Source of the DNA: Ectothiorhodospiraceae bacterium BW-2
Lineage (GTDB): Bacteria; Pseudomonadota; Gammaproteobacteria; Thiohalomonadales; Thiohalomonadaceae
Length of the DNA stretch: 64,000 nt
Assembly (NCBI GenBank): GCA_008375315.1
Contig: CP032507.1
Location: 1,973,001-2,037,000, forward strand
Reading direction: 5' to 3'
Shown: positions 1-11,416 of the stretch, piece by piece
Layout: each line of letters starts with the position of its first letter
How positions within the stretch are numbered: the stretch's first letter is position 1
Position numbers and translations under genes: made by a program
The notes under the pieces: model-generated
What the model saw: only the letters and a program-made list of their open reading frames with translations
The model's database searches: none
Told to the model about the DNA's origin: nothing

Positions 1-58
1 CAGTTTGCGTATAACTCTATATCCCCTTTTTACCTCTAAACAGGAGACTTTACCTACG

Positions 59-643
59 ATGGCTAGAACCCCCTCAACGATGCTCGCTTTAGGCACCATA
101 GCGCCAGCGTTCACCCTTTTAGAACCGAAAAGTGGCCGCGCTGTCAGCTTGAGTGACTATGTTGGCAAGCCGATTTTAATCGCATTTATCTGTAATCACT
201 GCCCGTTTGTGAAGCTAATTGGAGCAAAAATGGCTGAAGTGACGGCGCAGATGGCAACCCAGGGCGTTGCGACCGTGGCGATTAACAGTAACGATGTCGC
301 CAACTACCCCGATGATAGCCCTGAAAAGATGGTGGAGTGTGTGGCCGAGTATGGCTTTGAGTTCCCCTATCTCTATGACGAGAGCCAAGCGGTAGCCAAA
401 GCCTATTGCGCCGCCTGTACTCCCGACTTTTTTCTGTTTGATACCGAGCATAAGCTCTTCTATCGGGGGCAGTTCGATAGTGCAAGACCCGGTAATGGCG
501 TTGAGGTCAGTGGCGAGGATATGCTAAAGGCTGTCGAGGCGCTACTAAAGGGGGGTGAGGTGGCGGAACAGCGGCCGAGTCTAGGTTGTAATATTAAGTG
601 GAAACCGGGGGAGGCACCGGACTATTTTACTATTTTAAAATAG
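59..643 (+). CDS. thioredoxin-like (peroxiredoxin-like) protein
   Basis: 194 aa. The ATG at 59 follows a GGAG at 42-45; an upstream in-frame start at 5 would add residues with no family resemblance. A thioredoxin-fold redox motif CNHC lies at residues 45-48, followed by PFV. This is typical of the PRX-like1 branch of the AhpC/TSA superfamily, whose members are cytoplasmic thiol oxidoreductases of unsettled substrate. The C-terminal part keeps a GQFD...RPGNG segment seen in that branch. No signal peptide. It stands alone, with an AT-rich gap before the next gene. The family call is firm; the physiological role is not known. Confidence 0.85.
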   Translation: MARTPSTMLALGTIAPAFTLLEPKSGRAVSLSDYVGKPILIAFICNHCPFVKLIGAKMAEVTAQMATQGVATVAINSNDVANYPDDSPEKMVECVAEYGFEFPYLYDESQAVAKAYCAACTPDFFLFDTEHKLFYRGQFDSARPGNGVEVSGEDMLKAVEALLKGGEVAEQRPSLGCNIKWKPGEAPDYFTILK

Positions 644-789
644 ATTAATTTAATTATATCCAATAGTTTTATTTGCTGAATATTATATTTCTGTATCATA
701 ATCCTCCCAATATAGTGGTGATTTTAATTACCGTCAGATAGATAGAGACAACTCGTGATCAATATAGATCGGCGAGAGGGAGGGAGGAG

Positions 790-2838
790 ATGATAGGTTG
801 GTTAAATCGTATTTCAATTAGCCGTAAGCTGTGGCTGGCGGGTCTGTTGATGATTACGCTCGGAGCGGTTGGTGGTGCGGTGGCGCTGCTACAGCTACTG
901 GGAGTACAGCAGAATATCGACAAAATTGTGCAGCAGAGTCAGCCGGCAGCCTTTTTGGCTAATCGGGTGGAACGCGATGTGGTGGCGAGTGGGGCCTATG
1001 TGGGGTTCTATATTCTTAGCCAAGAGTCGCACTATCAACAGAGCTATCGCGACTCGATAGCGGCCGCTAATGGCGGTTTAGAGCGGCTGCGTACCTCGGC
1101 GACCGAGAAGCCAGAGGTGGCGCGTTACGCTCGTCAAGCCGCCGATACCCTACAGCAGATAGATAACCTTAACCGGCAGCTCATGGCGATTGCGGTCGAT
1201 CCGGAGCAGAATATTCCCGGCTACGCTCTTGCACAAGAGCGGATCTCGCCGGTATTGATGAATAATATCTCCAGACTCTCGAATTTAATGCTGGAGGTCG
1301 AAGCGCCCGAAGTCGATGCGCTCTATGCCGATGAGATGCTGTTTTACCACCAGACGATGCACCGCGTCGCCACGCTGCGCAGTCTGTGGTATCAGACAGC
1401 GCTGGAGGTTCGCGCCTATCTGACTTTTCGTCTGTCGGAGAATGAGCAGAATATAGCGACGCTAATGGCGTCGATTGACGAGCTACAGCAGCAGCTACTA
1501 CAGGATGAGGCGATTCTGTTTGAGACCGAGGAGGTACTGTCGCATATTGATGGCACCATGGCGCAGCTACAACAGGGCTTTGAGCAGCTATTTAAGCTGC
1601 ACGGCAGCGAGGGGTGGCGGCGTGATTTGAACCTCATGCGAGAGCAGGTGATTCCGCTACAACAGCAGCTACTGCAGTCGATTGGCGGGCTGACCGAGAC
1701 CGAAAAGCGGCTTATCGACGAGGAGAGTCAAGCACTAATCGAGACTATTGATACCCTAGTCCATTTGGTGATTAACGCGCTGATCGCCGGCGTGGTCGTG
1801 CTACTACTCATTATCGCCTCTATGAACCGCATGATTACCTATCGTTTAGGAGGAGCGATCGAGGCGATGCGCTCGGTGGCGCAGCAGGGGAATCTAACGC
1901 AACGCCTAAATGAGGGGGGGAATGATGAGGTGACGCAGCTTTCGCTCGCGTTTAATCAGTTTATGGATAAGATTCAGGGAGTGGTGAGTCGGGTGATCGA
2001 GTCGTCTAACTCGTTAGCGCGGGAGTCGGAGAAGATGAACCGCATCACCGCGAAGGTACAGGAGCGGGCTCGGGTGCAGCTATCTGATGTGGCGGAGATC
2101 TCGCAACAGATAAACGATATGACCGGCTTATCGGATCAGGTCTCTAGCCACGCCAATTCGGCCGCTGCTGCGGCTGAACAGGCTAACGCCGATGCCCATG
2201 AGGGGCAGAGTGTGGTGCGGCAGGTGGTCAGCTCGATCCACTCGTTAGCTACAACGGTACAGAACAGCACCGCCCTCATTCGCAATTTAGGCAGTGATAG
2301 TCGCGATATTGGTGATGTCGTATCGGTGATTCGGGGTATCTCGGAGCAGACCAATCTGCTCGCCCTTAATGCGGCTATTGAAGCGGCGCGTGCCGGAGAG
2401 CATGGACGCGGTTTTGCCGTTGTGGCCGATGAGGTGCGTACTCTATCGAATCGCATTCATGCCGAGACCGATCAGATTCAGCAGAAAATAGAGCGGCTAC
2501 AACGGGTCACCGAAGAGGCCGTTACGGCGATGAATCAAGGTGCCGAGCGTTCGGAGCAGAGTGTCGATAGGGCCGCTAAATCGGGAGAGGCGCTCGATGC
2601 GATCACCTCATCGGTGGCGACCATTAGCCAGATGAACCATAGCATTGCCGAGTTGACCGATGCCCAAAATCGTAGCTGCGATAAGGTGCGTGAGCGGGTG
2701 GTCTCGGTGAGTGAGCTAGCTCGGCAGGCGTTCGATGCGGCGACTGAGTCGCTTGCGACCAGTCAGGAATTTGCCATGATGGCGGCACAGCTTAAAGAGC
2801 TGGTGCAGCAGTTCGTTGATAGTCGAAAGTCGAGCTAA
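790..2838 (+). CDS. methyl-accepting chemotaxis protein
   Basis: 682 aa inner-membrane chemoreceptor. A first membrane helix lies at about residues 14-36 and a second at about 322-343, enclosing a roughly 280-residue all-helical periplasmic domain rich in Gln and Leu. That size would suit a helical bimodular (HBM) sensor, but this is inference. A HAMP domain follows at about 345-400, then the cytoplasmic signalling helices. The conserved hairpin tip ([19 protein letters not shown]) lies near residue 520 and is the site that binds CheA/CheW. A strong GGAGG sits directly before the ATG. The stop overlaps that of the convergent methyltransferase by 3 bases. The ligand cannot be told from sequence. 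Confidence 0.95.
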   Translation: MIGWLNRISISRKLWLAGLLMITLGAVGGAVALLQLLGVQQNIDKIVQQSQPAAFLANRVERDVVASGAYVGFYILSQESHYQQSYRDSIAAANGGLERLRTSATEKPEVARYARQAADTLQQIDNLNRQLMAIAVDPEQNIPGYALAQERISPVLMNNISRLSNLMLEVEAPEVDALYADEMLFYHQTMHRVATLRSLWYQTALEVRAYLTFRLSENEQNIATLMASIDELQQQLLQDEAILFETEEVLSHIDGTMAQLQQGFEQLFKLHGSEGWRRDLNLMREQVIPLQQQLLQSIGGLTETEKRLIDEESQALIETIDTLVHLVINALIAGVVVLLLIIASMNRMITYRLGGAIEAMRSVAQQGNLTQRLNEGGNDEVTQLSLAFNQFMDKIQGVVSRVIESSNSLARESEKMNRITAKVQERARVQLSDVAEISQQINDMTGLSDQVSSHANSAAAAAEQANADAHEGQSVVRQVVSSIHSLATTVQNSTALIRNLGSDSRDIGDVVSVIRGISEQTNLLALNAAIEAARAGEHGRGFAVVADEVRTLSNRIHAETDQIQQKIERLQRVTEEAVTAMNQGAERSEQSVDRAAKSGEALDAITSSVATISQMNHSIAELTDAQNRSCDKVRERVVSVSELARQAFDAATESLATSQEFAMMAAQLKELVQQFVDSRKSS

Positions 2839-3812
2839 GTTGCCTGTTTAACCATTTTGGCCAGATAGAAGCCGTGCCACCTCTCATCGGGTAGAATGCG
2901 GCGGCTAAGGGTGAGTGGCTGCGGCAAGGATTTACCGCGCCACTCAGTGAGCCCCGGCTGGGTGGGGGCGAGCCCCTCTAGCTCGTCGATGGCGACCAGT
3001 GCCATCTGTGGCCGTCGCTGCAACGCATAGTTGACTACCAGCTCATTCTCCTCCGGCGCAAAGGCGCAGGTCGAGTAGAGCAGCTCCCCGCCCGGCTTGA
3101 GGGCGTCGATGGCCGAGAGCAGTAGCCGCCGCTGTTTGCGAGCCGTTTCGGCAATCTTATTTAAGCTCCAGTGGTGCCAGCTTGAGGGGGTATGGGTATT
3201 GAAGCGGCTCTCAGAGGAGCAGGGGGCATCGAGGAGCACACGGTCAAATCGATTCGGGACTTTGTGGCCGATGGTGCGGCCATCGTGGGGAAAGCAGCGA
3301 CAGCCGCTCACCCCTAGCCGCGCCAAGTTGGCCTGTAGCCGAAAATAGCGCTTTTTTACCGGCTCTACGGCGGCCAGTTCGCCCCGATTTTGCATGAGTG
3401 CGGCGATAAGTGAGGTCTTACCGCCAGGGGCGGCGGCTAGATCGAGAATAGCCTCATCAGGCTGCGGGTTGAGCGCTATCACGGCCATGATACTAGAGAG
3501 GCTCTGCGGATAGAGGGCACCACTCTCGGTGAGTGGATGGTGCATAAGCGGTTGCCGGTAGTCTGCGTCTATCACAAAGCAGTGGTGAGGCAGTCGCGGT
3601 AGAGGGTAGGGCTGAAGTGGCCACGACAGTTGTTGTAGGGTGGCTAGGGTGATCTCAACGGGTTGGCGCAGCGGATTGAGGCGTAGAGTCATTTGGCGCT
3701 GCAACGAAAAGGTATCAATAACCCGCTCAAACTCGGTCGCTGGTATAATCTGCTGTAGCCGCTGATAAAATGGGTGGGGTAATGGACAGGTTGAGCTGGT
3801 TATCGTTGTCAT
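2835..3812 (-). CDS. RsmB/NOP-family rRNA (cytosine-C5) methyltransferase
   Basis: 325 aa from the ATG at 3812. The frame stays open further upstream, but those extra residues overlap the divergent CYTH gene and look non-coding. SAM-binding region ([11 protein letters not shown]), the catalytic DAPCSSES motif and the second cysteine in [12 protein letters not shown] are all present, the signature of NOL1/NOP2/Sun m5C methyltransferases acting on rRNA. It lacks the extra N-terminal NusB-like domain of RsmB, and the C-terminal PUA-like part of RsmF is short, so I do not assign rsmB or rsmF. It is transcribed away from the CYTH gene across a 20-bp gap. Confidence 0.88.
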   Translation of the reverse strand: MTTITSSTCPLPHPFYQRLQQIIPATEFERVIDTFSLQRQMTLRLNPLRQPVEITLATLQQLSWPLQPYPLPRLPHHCFVIDADYRQPLMHHPLTESGALYPQSLSSIMAVIALNPQPDEAILDLAAAPGGKTSLIAALMQNRGELAAVEPVKKRYFRLQANLARLGVSGCRCFPHDGRTIGHKVPNRFDRVLLDAPCSSESRFNTHTPSSWHHWSLNKIAETARKQRRLLLSAIDALKPGGELLYSTCAFAPEENELVVNYALQRRPQMALVAIDELEGLAPTQPGLTEWRGKSLPQPLTLSRRILPDERWHGFYLAKMVKQAT

Positions 3813-3832
3813 AGTTAAGAGAGGTAGAGTTG

Positions 3833-4300
3833 ATGGCAAAAGAGATTGAACGCAAATTTTTGGTACTCTCCCCCGCTTGGCGGGAGGAGGCCGATGCGGG
3901 GACTCCATATCGGCAAGGATATCTGATTGGTGCCGAAAAAGCATCGGTTAGAGTGCGAATTGAGGGAGATCGAGCCAATTTAAATATTAAGAGCAAGACG
4001 CTAACGATTGAGCGGCAGGAGTTCGAATATCCCATCCCCCTAGCTGAGGCCGAGGAGCTGCTCGATACCCTCTGTGAGCAGCCGCAAATTAGCAAGCGAC
4101 GCTATCGAGTTGCCGTGGGGCAGCATGAGTGGGAGATCGACGAGTTCGAGGGCGAGAATGCCGGCCTGATTGTGGCCGAAATTGAGCTAAAAAGTGTCGA
4201 TGAGCCGTTTGAGCTGCCGGACTGGGCGGGGGAGGAGGTGTCGGACGATCCCCGTTACTACAATGTCCAGCTAGTCAAACACCCCTATTGCCAGTGGTAA
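3833..4300 (+). CDS. CYTH-domain triphosphate tunnel metalloenzyme
   Basis: 155 aa. It opens with MAKEIERKFLV; the ExExK metal/phosphate signature occupies residues 4-8. Charged residues alternate along the beta strands (RVRIEGDRANLNIKS, EFEYPIPL), as expected for a tunnel fold. Short stand-alone bacterial CYTH proteins of this length are tripolyphosphatases (the Nitrosomonas type) or class IV adenylate cyclase relatives; the activity here is not settled by sequence. An AGAGAGG ribosome site precedes the ATG at 3833; a TTG at 3830 is an alternative start. It begins a rightward run with the L,D-transpeptidase 11 bp downstream. Confidence 0.9.
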   Translation: MAKEIERKFLVLSPAWREEADAGTPYRQGYLIGAEKASVRVRIEGDRANLNIKSKTLTIERQEFEYPIPLAEAEELLDTLCEQPQISKRRYRVAVGQHEWEIDEFEGENAGLIVAEIELKSVDEPFELPDWAGEEVSDDPRYYNVQLVKHPYCQW

Positions 4301-4311
4301 GCTGAGCTAAG

Positions 4312-4809
4312 ATGGCTGAGTGTGAGCTGCGTATCGATCTGGCGACACAGCAGCTAGGGCTATGGCAGCGGCAGAGGCTGCTGCAGAGCTATAGCGTCTC
4401 GACCGCTATTAAGGGAGCCGGGGAGCTACAAGGTAGTGGCGCTACCCCCCGTGGGGTTCACTCGATTCGAGCTAAAATTGGGGCTGGATTGGCACCTAAT
4501 AGCGTGCTGGTCGGACGGCGGCCGACGGGGGAGATCTATAGCGAACAGCTACGGCAGCGCTATCCGCGGCGCGACTGGATTTTAAGCCGAATTTTGTGGC
4601 TCTGCGGCTGCGAGAGGGGCAAAAATCGGGGCGGCTGTGTCGATACGATGCGCCGCTATATCTATATTCACGGTACTCCTGATAGCGAACCTATGGGGAT
4701 CCCAGCCTCGCATGGCTGTATCCGTATGCGCAATCACGATATCATTGAGCTATTTGACCGAGTCGCCGTATCGACTCGGGTGATCATTGAGGAGAGGGCG
4801 TGTCTTTAG
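4312..4809 (+). CDS. L,D-transpeptidase (YkuD domain)
   Basis: 165 aa. The YkuD catalytic signature is intact: His120-Gly (HGTPDSEP) and SHGCIRM at 133-139 with nucleophile Cys136. Such enzymes form 3-3 crosslinks in peptidoglycan or attach proteins to it, in the periplasm. The N-terminus (MAECELRIDLATQQLGLW) starts directly in the catalytic domain and shows no signal peptide or membrane anchor, which is odd for a periplasmic enzyme. Its 3' end overlaps nagZ by 10 bases, so the two are translationally coupled. This fits a cell-wall remodelling/recycling unit. Confidence 0.9.
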   Translation: MAECELRIDLATQQLGLWQRQRLLQSYSVSTAIKGAGELQGSGATPRGVHSIRAKIGAGLAPNSVLVGRRPTGEIYSEQLRQRYPRRDWILSRILWLCGCERGKNRGGCVDTMRRYIYIHGTPDSEPMGIPASHGCIRMRNHDIIELFDRVAVSTRVIIEERACL

Positions 4810-5819
4810 GTGTGGTGATGATCGATCTGCAAGGTGAGTCGATCACCGCAGAGGAGCGGCAGCGACTACTCCACCCCCATGTGGGAGGGGTGATTCTCTT
4901 TAGCCGCAATTTTGGCTCGGTGGCGCAGCTACAGGCGTTGGTCAGTGAGCTGCACCAGCTACGGCGACCGCCGCTACTGGTTGCCGTGGATCACGAAGGG
5001 GGGCGGGTGCAGCGGTTTCGGGAGGGGTTTACCGCACTACCTGCCGCTGGCGCTATCGGCGCAATTTTTGCCCATGATAGGCCTAGAGCCAGAGAGCTAG
5101 CTGAGGCATCGGGGTGGGTGATGGCGGCTGAGCTGCGTAGCTGTGGGATCGACTTTAGCTTTACGCCGGTGCTCGATATCGACTATGGCTGTAGCCGCGT
5201 GATTGGGGATCGCGCCTTCCATTCGACCGCTGAGGGGGTTAGCGATCTGGCGCTGCACTATATGCACGGCATCAAACAGGCGGGAATGGCGGCTATCGGC
5301 AAACACTTTCCCGGCCATGGTGGCGTCGAGGCCGACTCCCACCATGCGCTGCCGATCGACTCTCGTGACTGGGAGACGATCCTCTACCACGACCTACGCC
5401 CCTTTAAACGCCTTATCGATAACGGCCTAGATGGCGTGATGCCGGCGCATGTTCTCTATGTGGCGATCGATAGCCAGCCGGCCGGCTTCTCCCGCTTCTG
5501 GTTACAGCAGGTGTTGCGGCAGCAGTTCGCCTTTAGTGGCGCTATCTTTAGTGATGATCTATCAATGGAGGGGGCGCGGGAGGCCGGCTCAATGATCGAG
5601 CGGGCGCAATTGGCGCTTAAGGCGGGGTGTGATATGGTGCTAGTCTGTAATCGACCGCACGAGGTGGAGTCGCTGCTACAGCAGCTCCCTCCCCAACTCG
5701 ATCCATTACAGCAGGCGCACCGAGTGCGACTTCACGGCAGGGGCAGGTTTACCTTAAAACAGTTACACTATCACCAGAGGTGGCAGCGAGCCGTGGAGTC
5801 GTTGCAGGGGTTGATTTGA
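4800..5819 (+). CDS. nagZ: beta-N-acetylhexosaminidase
   Basis: 339 aa, GH3 family. It cleaves GlcNAc from GlcNAc-anhydroMurNAc-peptides in the cytoplasm during peptidoglycan recycling. The GTG start at 4800 has GAGGAG at 4790-4795 and overlaps the transpeptidase stop. The substrate-binding loop KHFPGHG is at 168-174 with the NagZ-type catalytic His just after (ADSHHALP). The nucleophile Asp252 lies in FSDDLSMEGA. VDHEGGRVQRF is also the family pattern. Length matches the usual NagZ (about 340 aa). The next gene starts 17 bp after the stop. Confidence 0.97.
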   Translation: MSLGVVMIDLQGESITAEERQRLLHPHVGGVILFSRNFGSVAQLQALVSELHQLRRPPLLVAVDHEGGRVQRFREGFTALPAAGAIGAIFAHDRPRARELAEASGWVMAAELRSCGIDFSFTPVLDIDYGCSRVIGDRAFHSTAEGVSDLALHYMHGIKQAGMAAIGKHFPGHGGVEADSHHALPIDSRDWETILYHDLRPFKRLIDNGLDGVMPAHVLYVAIDSQPAGFSRFWLQQVLRQQFAFSGAIFSDDLSMEGAREAGSMIERAQLALKAGCDMVLVCNRPHEVESLLQQLPPQLDPLQQAHRVRLHGRGRFTLKQLHYHQRWQRAVESLQGLI

Positions 5820-5836
5820 GTTTAGGAGCACTATTA

Positions 5837-6388
5837 ATGACCGATCTTGCCCACATCTATCGCGTCTATCAGCGGGCAGAGCTGCTCTACGATAGACCAC
5901 AGGTGGAGCTAGCGCTGCGGCAGCTAGCCGAGCAGATTAACCGCCAGTTGGCCGAGACCAACCCGTTGGTCTTAACCGTCTTAAATGGCGGGACGATTGC
6001 GGCGGGTATTCTCCTCCCCTACCTTAACTTTCCCCTAGAGTGCGACTACATTCACGCTAGCCGCTACCGAGGCGAGACAACGGGGGGGGAGCGCCTACAC
6101 TGGTATGCTAGGCCGCAGACTCCGCTGCGGGGGCGAACGGTGCTGCTGGTTGATGATATTCTCGATCAGGGAGATACCCTAGCTGCGCTCATCGACTACT
6201 GCCAGAGCGAGGGGGCGGCGGCGGTCTATAGCGCGGTGATGGCGCGTAAAAATATCGCCACACCGCAGCGGGGGCGGGCCGATTTTATCGCCCTAGAGCT
6301 ACCAGATCGCTATCTATTCGGCATGGGGCTCGACTATAAGGGCTACTGGCGCAATGCAGCGGGTATCTTTGCGGTGGAGGGGATTTAG
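5837..6388 (+). CDS. hpt: hypoxanthine-guanine phosphoribosyltransferase
   Basis: 183 aa from the ATG at 5837, with AGGAG at 5824-5828. A longer frame reaching back into nagZ has no ribosome site. The type I PRTase PRPP loop VDDILDQGDT begins at residue 105, with the two acidic residues Asp106 and Asp107. The N-terminal LNGGTIAAG loop contributes to pyrophosphate binding. The reaction is hypoxanthine (or guanine) plus PRPP to IMP (GMP). The stop overlaps the GTG of the following phosphorylase by one base. The product of that enzyme, hypoxanthine, would be its substrate, so the pair makes metabolic sense. Confidence 0.9.
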   Translation: MTDLAHIYRVYQRAELLYDRPQVELALRQLAEQINRQLAETNPLVLTVLNGGTIAAGILLPYLNFPLECDYIHASRYRGETTGGERLHWYARPQTPLRGRTVLLVDDILDQGDTLAALIDYCQSEGAAAVYSAVMARKNIATPQRGRADFIALELPDRYLFGMGLDYKGYWRNAAGIFAVEGI

Positions 6389-7134
6389 TGGCCATTGAAC
6401 AACGATTCGCCCTGATAGGGGGCACTGGTTTAACGGCGTTACCGGGGTTGGAGATCGTGGCACAACACGATCTGATAAGTCGCTACGGTGCCCCTTCGGC
6501 CAAGATTAGCGTTGGAGTGGGACTAGGGCGAGAGCTCCTCTTTCTCCCGCGTCATGGCGAAAATCACTCTATCCCGCCGCATAAAATCAACTATCGGGCC
6601 AATATCGATCTGCTGCGCCAGCTCGAAGTGACACATATTGTGGCGGTTAATGCGGTCGGGGGGATTCGAGCCGACTTAGCCCCGGCATCGCTAGTGCTGC
6701 CATCGCAGATTATCGACTATAGCTGGGGACGGGAGCATACTTTCCATGACGGCCCCCCCGATCCTGTGGCCCATATCGACTTTAGCGCCCCCTATAGCGA
6801 GCCGCTACGACAGCAGTTACTGCAAGCGGCCAGTCGCGGTAACATTAAGCTGATTGAAGGAGGGGTCTATGGGGTGACCCAAGGGCCAAGGTTAGAGAGC
6901 TGCGCCGAAATAGTGCGCCTAGAGCGCGATGGTTGCGATATGGTGGGGATGACCGCAATGCCCGAGGCGGCGCTGGCTAAAGAGGCGGGCATTGACTATG
7001 TCACCGTGGCGATTGTGGCTAACTGGGCGGCGGGTAAACAGGGGGCCGATCTGACGATGGGCGCCATAGAAGCTGCCATTGCAACAGCAACGGGTGAGCT
7101 GCAACAATTGTTGACCGAATGGCTAAAGTATTAA
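6388..7134 (+). CDS. mtnP: S-methyl-5'-thioinosine phosphorylase (MTAP/PNP family)
   Basis: 248 aa with a GTG start overlapping the hpt stop. The phosphate-binding GGTG is at 11-14, followed by the PRHGENHSIPPHKINYRAN block and TQGPRLES, all hallmarks of the MTA phosphorylase/PNP-II family. The base-recognition loop reads VANWAAG, where adenine-specific MTAPs have an Asp-containing loop. Together with its neighbours nagZ and hpt (as around Pseudomonas aeruginosa PA3004-PA3005, an established methylthioinosine phosphorylase) this suggests methylthioinosine rather than methylthioadenosine as substrate. The substrate call is inference; the family call is secure. Confidence 0.85.
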   Translation: MAIEQRFALIGGTGLTALPGLEIVAQHDLISRYGAPSAKISVGVGLGRELLFLPRHGENHSIPPHKINYRANIDLLRQLEVTHIVAVNAVGGIRADLAPASLVLPSQIIDYSWGREHTFHDGPPDPVAHIDFSAPYSEPLRQQLLQAASRGNIKLIEGGVYGVTQGPRLESCAEIVRLERDGCDMVGMTAMPEAALAKEAGIDYVTVAIVANWAAGKQGADLTMGAIEAAIATATGELQQLLTEWLKY

Positions 7135-7165
7135 TTATTTCTAATATAATTTTTTTTTATTCGGA

Positions 7166-7202
7166 TATATGCGTTGACCTGATGCCATCGAACGCATATA
7201 CT
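7166..7202 (+). promoter_or_regulatory. atp operon promoter with overlapping inverted repeat
   Basis: TTGACC at 7174-7179 and TATACT at 7197-7202 are separated by 17 bp, a near-consensus sigma-70 promoter. A perfect 10-bp inverted repeat (TATATGCGTT at 7166-7175, AACGCATATA at 7191-7200, 15-bp spacer) overlaps both elements. It could be an operator for an unknown repressor or simply a cruciform. Confidence 0.7.
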
Positions 7203-7218
7203 TGCCGCCGTCATTCGG

Positions 7219-8477
<1,259 letters not shown>

Positions 8478-8513
8478 ATTTTATATTTTACTTTACTTTT
8501 ATAGACTATCTAG

Positions 8514-8759
<246 letters not shown>

Positions 8760-8819
8760 GGGGTTGACGGGAGAGAACCGCTTCACAGAGACGAAATCCC
8801 GATACGGTGAGGTAAGACG

Positions 8820-9290
8820 ATGAATATTAATGCAACATTGATAGGACAGGCAGTAGCGTTCTTCATTTTTGTCTGGTTCTGCATGAGGTATGTATGGCCG
8901 CCGCTGATTGAGGCGCTAAATGAGCGCAAGCAGTCGATTGCCGATGGCCTAGCCGCTGCGGAGCGTGGTCGCCACGAACACGAGTTGGCGGAGCGTCGAG
9001 CCACTGAGATTATTCGTGATGCGAAAGAGGAGGCGGCCAATATCATCGCATTAGGGCAGAAACGCCATAATGAGATTGTCGATGAGGCCTCAGCTGCAGC
9101 AAAGCAGGAGGCGGAGAATATTAAGGCAGCCGCCCAGAGTGAGGTGGAGCAGGAGCGGAATCGGGCTCGTGAGCAGTTGCGTCGGCAGGTTGCCGAACTA
9201 GCACTGATGGCGGCAGGTAAGATTCTCGAAAAAGAGATCGATGCCGCAGCGCACGAGAAGATTCTAAGGGATGTCGCGACTAAAATCTGA
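8820..9290 (+). CDS. atpF: F0F1 ATP synthase subunit b
   Basis: 156 aa. One N-terminal membrane helix (residues about 5-25) is followed by a long charged helix rich in Glu, Ala and Arg that forms the peripheral stalk dimer. It starts with [10 protein letters not shown] as in other gammaproteobacteria. Only one b-type gene is present, so the stalk is a homodimer. It is followed by atpH after 11 bp. Confidence 0.97.
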   Translation: MNINATLIGQAVAFFIFVWFCMRYVWPPLIEALNERKQSIADGLAAAERGRHEHELAERRATEIIRDAKEEAANIIALGQKRHNEIVDEASAAAKQEAENIKAAAQSEVEQERNRAREQLRRQVAELALMAAGKILEKEIDAAAHEKILRDVATKI

Positions 9291-9301
9291 GGCAAATGTA
9301 G

Positions 9302-9838
9302 ATGGCTGAAAGCAGAACAATTGCCAGACCCTATGCTGTTGCGGCCTTTGAGTTGGCCAAAGAGCAGGAGTTGATCTCCCGAGTTGGTGATGAGCTTGAA
9401 CTGGTTGCGGTGGTTGCCGCCGACACAACAGCGGCACTCTTTCTGTTCAATCCTCAAATTGAGCAGGGTAACAAGGTTGAGCTGTTTGAGAAAATTGCAA
9501 CCGAACCGTTAACTACCATTAGTTTGAATTTGCTGCGGATTATGACCAAAAACGGTCGCTTGGCAGTGTTGGGTGAGGTAGCGAAAATCTATCAGGAGAT
9601 GAGAGCCATAGCCGAGCGAAAAGTTGAGGCTGAGGTCATCTCTGCTGTTGAACTAACCGAAGTGGTGCGTCAAATGATTGTTGAGGCGCTAGAGAGTCGG
9701 CTAGGAAGCAGTGTGACCCTAAACTGTCGTGTCGATGAGTCTCTTTTAGGCGGTACCATCATTCGCACAGGGGATAGGGTGATTGACGGTTCGATCGCGG
9801 GCAAACTGCAACGAATGACTCACTCGCTGCTGCGGTGA
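9302..9838 (+). CDS. atpH: F0F1 ATP synthase subunit delta
   Basis: 178 aa soluble stalk subunit linking b2 to the top of F1. The N-terminal six-helix domain begins ESRTIARPYAVAAFELA. The C-terminal GGTIIRTGDRVIDGSI block is the OSCP/delta signature. Position between atpF and atpA is canonical. Confidence 0.96.
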   Translation: MAESRTIARPYAVAAFELAKEQELISRVGDELELVAVVAADTTAALFLFNPQIEQGNKVELFEKIATEPLTTISLNLLRIMTKNGRLAVLGEVAKIYQEMRAIAERKVEAEVISAVELTEVVRQMIVEALESRLGSSVTLNCRVDESLLGGTIIRTGDRVIDGSIAGKLQRMTHSLLR

Positions 9839-9859
9839 GGCATATAGAGGAAAAATTTT

Positions 9860-11401
9860 ATGCAACTGAATCCATCAGAAATTAGTGATCTGATTAAGCA
9901 GCGTATTACCGAGTTTTCTGGTGATACTGAAGCAAAAACTGAAGGCACCGTGGTCAGTCTGACCGATGGTATTGCCCGAGTTCATGGTCTCTCTAGTGCA
10001 ATGCAGGGGGAGATGCTGGAGTTCCCCGGTAATATTTTCGGTATGGCACTGAACCTTGAACGCGATTCAGTCGGTGTGGTTATTCTAGGTGAGTATGGCT
10101 CTATCTCTGAAGGCGACAAGGTCAGATGTACCGGTCGCATTATGGAGGTGCCGGTCGGTGAAGAGCTACTCGGACGAGTCGTGGACGCGCTCGGACACCC
10201 GATTGATGGTCGGGGTGAGTTAGGAACCCGCCAGAGCTCTCCGGTTGAGAAGATTGCCCCTGGGGTCTTGTGGCGCAAGTCGGTCGATCAGCCACTGCAG
10301 AGCGGGTTGAAGTCGATTGACGCAATGGTGCCTGTCGGTCGAGGACAGCGGGAGCTGATTATCGGTGATCGCCAGACAGGCAAGACTGCGGTGGCTCTTG
10401 ATACCATTATCAATCAAAAAGGGACTGGGGTTAAGTGTATCTATGTCGCTGTGGGGCAGAAGGCCTCCTCCGTAGCCAATGTGGTACGCAAGTTAGAAGA
10501 GCACGGCGCGATGGATCATACTATCGTGGTTGCTGCAACGGCGGCTAACTCTGCGGCAGAGCAGTTTATCGCCCCCTATGCAGGGTGTGCTATGGGCGAA
10601 TACTTTCGTGATCGAGGCGAAGATGCGCTGATTGTTTACGATGACCTGACAAAACAGGCATGGGCCTATCGTCAAGTCTCGCTACTGCTGCGCCGCCCCC
10701 CCGGTCGCGAAGCCTATCCGGGGGATGTCTTCTATCTCCACTCCCGCCTACTAGAACGGGCGGCGCGAGTCAATGCCGACTATGTTGAGAAGGAGACTCA
10801 TGGAGCGGTTAAGGGTAAGACCGGCTCTTTAACTGCGCTGCCGATTATTGAGACCCAAGCGGGTGATGTCTCGGCCTTCGTTCCGACCAATGTTATCTCA
10901 ATTACCGATGGCCAGATATTTCTGGAGTCAGATCTGTTTAATGCCGGCATTCGTCCGGCGATTAATGCGGGTCTATCGGTATCGCGGGTTGGGGGAGCGG
11001 CCCAGACTAAAATCATCAAAAAGCTCGGTGGTGGCGTGCGGCTCGATCTAGCTCAGTATCGTGAACTGGCGGCGTTTGCCCAGTTTGCCTCTGATCTAGA
11101 TGAATCGACTCGGAAGCAGATTGAGCGGGGTCGTCGAGTCACCGAATTAATGAAGCAGTCGCAATATGCGCCGATGAGTGTGGCGCAGATGGCGCTATCA
11201 CTCTTTGCCGCTAATCAGGGCTATCTCGACGATGTCGATGTGACTAAGGTAGTCGATTTTGAGAGTGCGCTGCAAAACTATGTGAAGTCGGAGCATGCCG
11301 AACTGCTAGAGCGGGTGAATAGTGAACCGGTCTATGATGAGGCGATAGAGAACGACTTTAGCAAGGTGATCGAGCAGTTTAAGGCCTCGCACACTTGGTA
11401 G
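9860..11401 (+). CDS. atpA: F0F1 ATP synthase subunit alpha
   Basis: 513 aa, the same length as E. coli AtpA. The non-catalytic nucleotide-binding P-loop GDRQTGKT is at 169-176. The family signature [14 protein letters not shown] is present. Forms the alpha3beta3 head with AtpD. Preceded by GAGG in the 21-bp gap after atpH. Confidence 0.98.
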   Translation: MQLNPSEISDLIKQRITEFSGDTEAKTEGTVVSLTDGIARVHGLSSAMQGEMLEFPGNIFGMALNLERDSVGVVILGEYGSISEGDKVRCTGRIMEVPVGEELLGRVVDALGHPIDGRGELGTRQSSPVEKIAPGVLWRKSVDQPLQSGLKSIDAMVPVGRGQRELIIGDRQTGKTAVALDTIINQKGTGVKCIYVAVGQKASSVANVVRKLEEHGAMDHTIVVAATAANSAAEQFIAPYAGCAMGEYFRDRGEDALIVYDDLTKQAWAYRQVSLLLRRPPGREAYPGDVFYLHSRLLERAARVNADYVEKETHGAVKGKTGSLTALPIIETQAGDVSAFVPTNVISITDGQIFLESDLFNAGIRPAINAGLSVSRVGGAAQTKIIKKLGGGVRLDLAQYRELAAFAQFASDLDESTRKQIERGRRVTELMKQSQYAPMSVAQMALSLFAANQGYLDDVDVTKVVDFESALQNYVKSEHAELLERVNSEPVYDEAIENDFSKVIEQFKASHTW

Positions 11402-11416
11402 GCAGGAGTTCGATTC

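Noticed and set aside
2136..2456. 106-aa minus-strand frame inside the chemoreceptor
   Set aside because: It is the antisense of the highly conserved signalling hairpin, with Ala/Ser/Arg-rich low-complexity sequence typical of a shadow frame.
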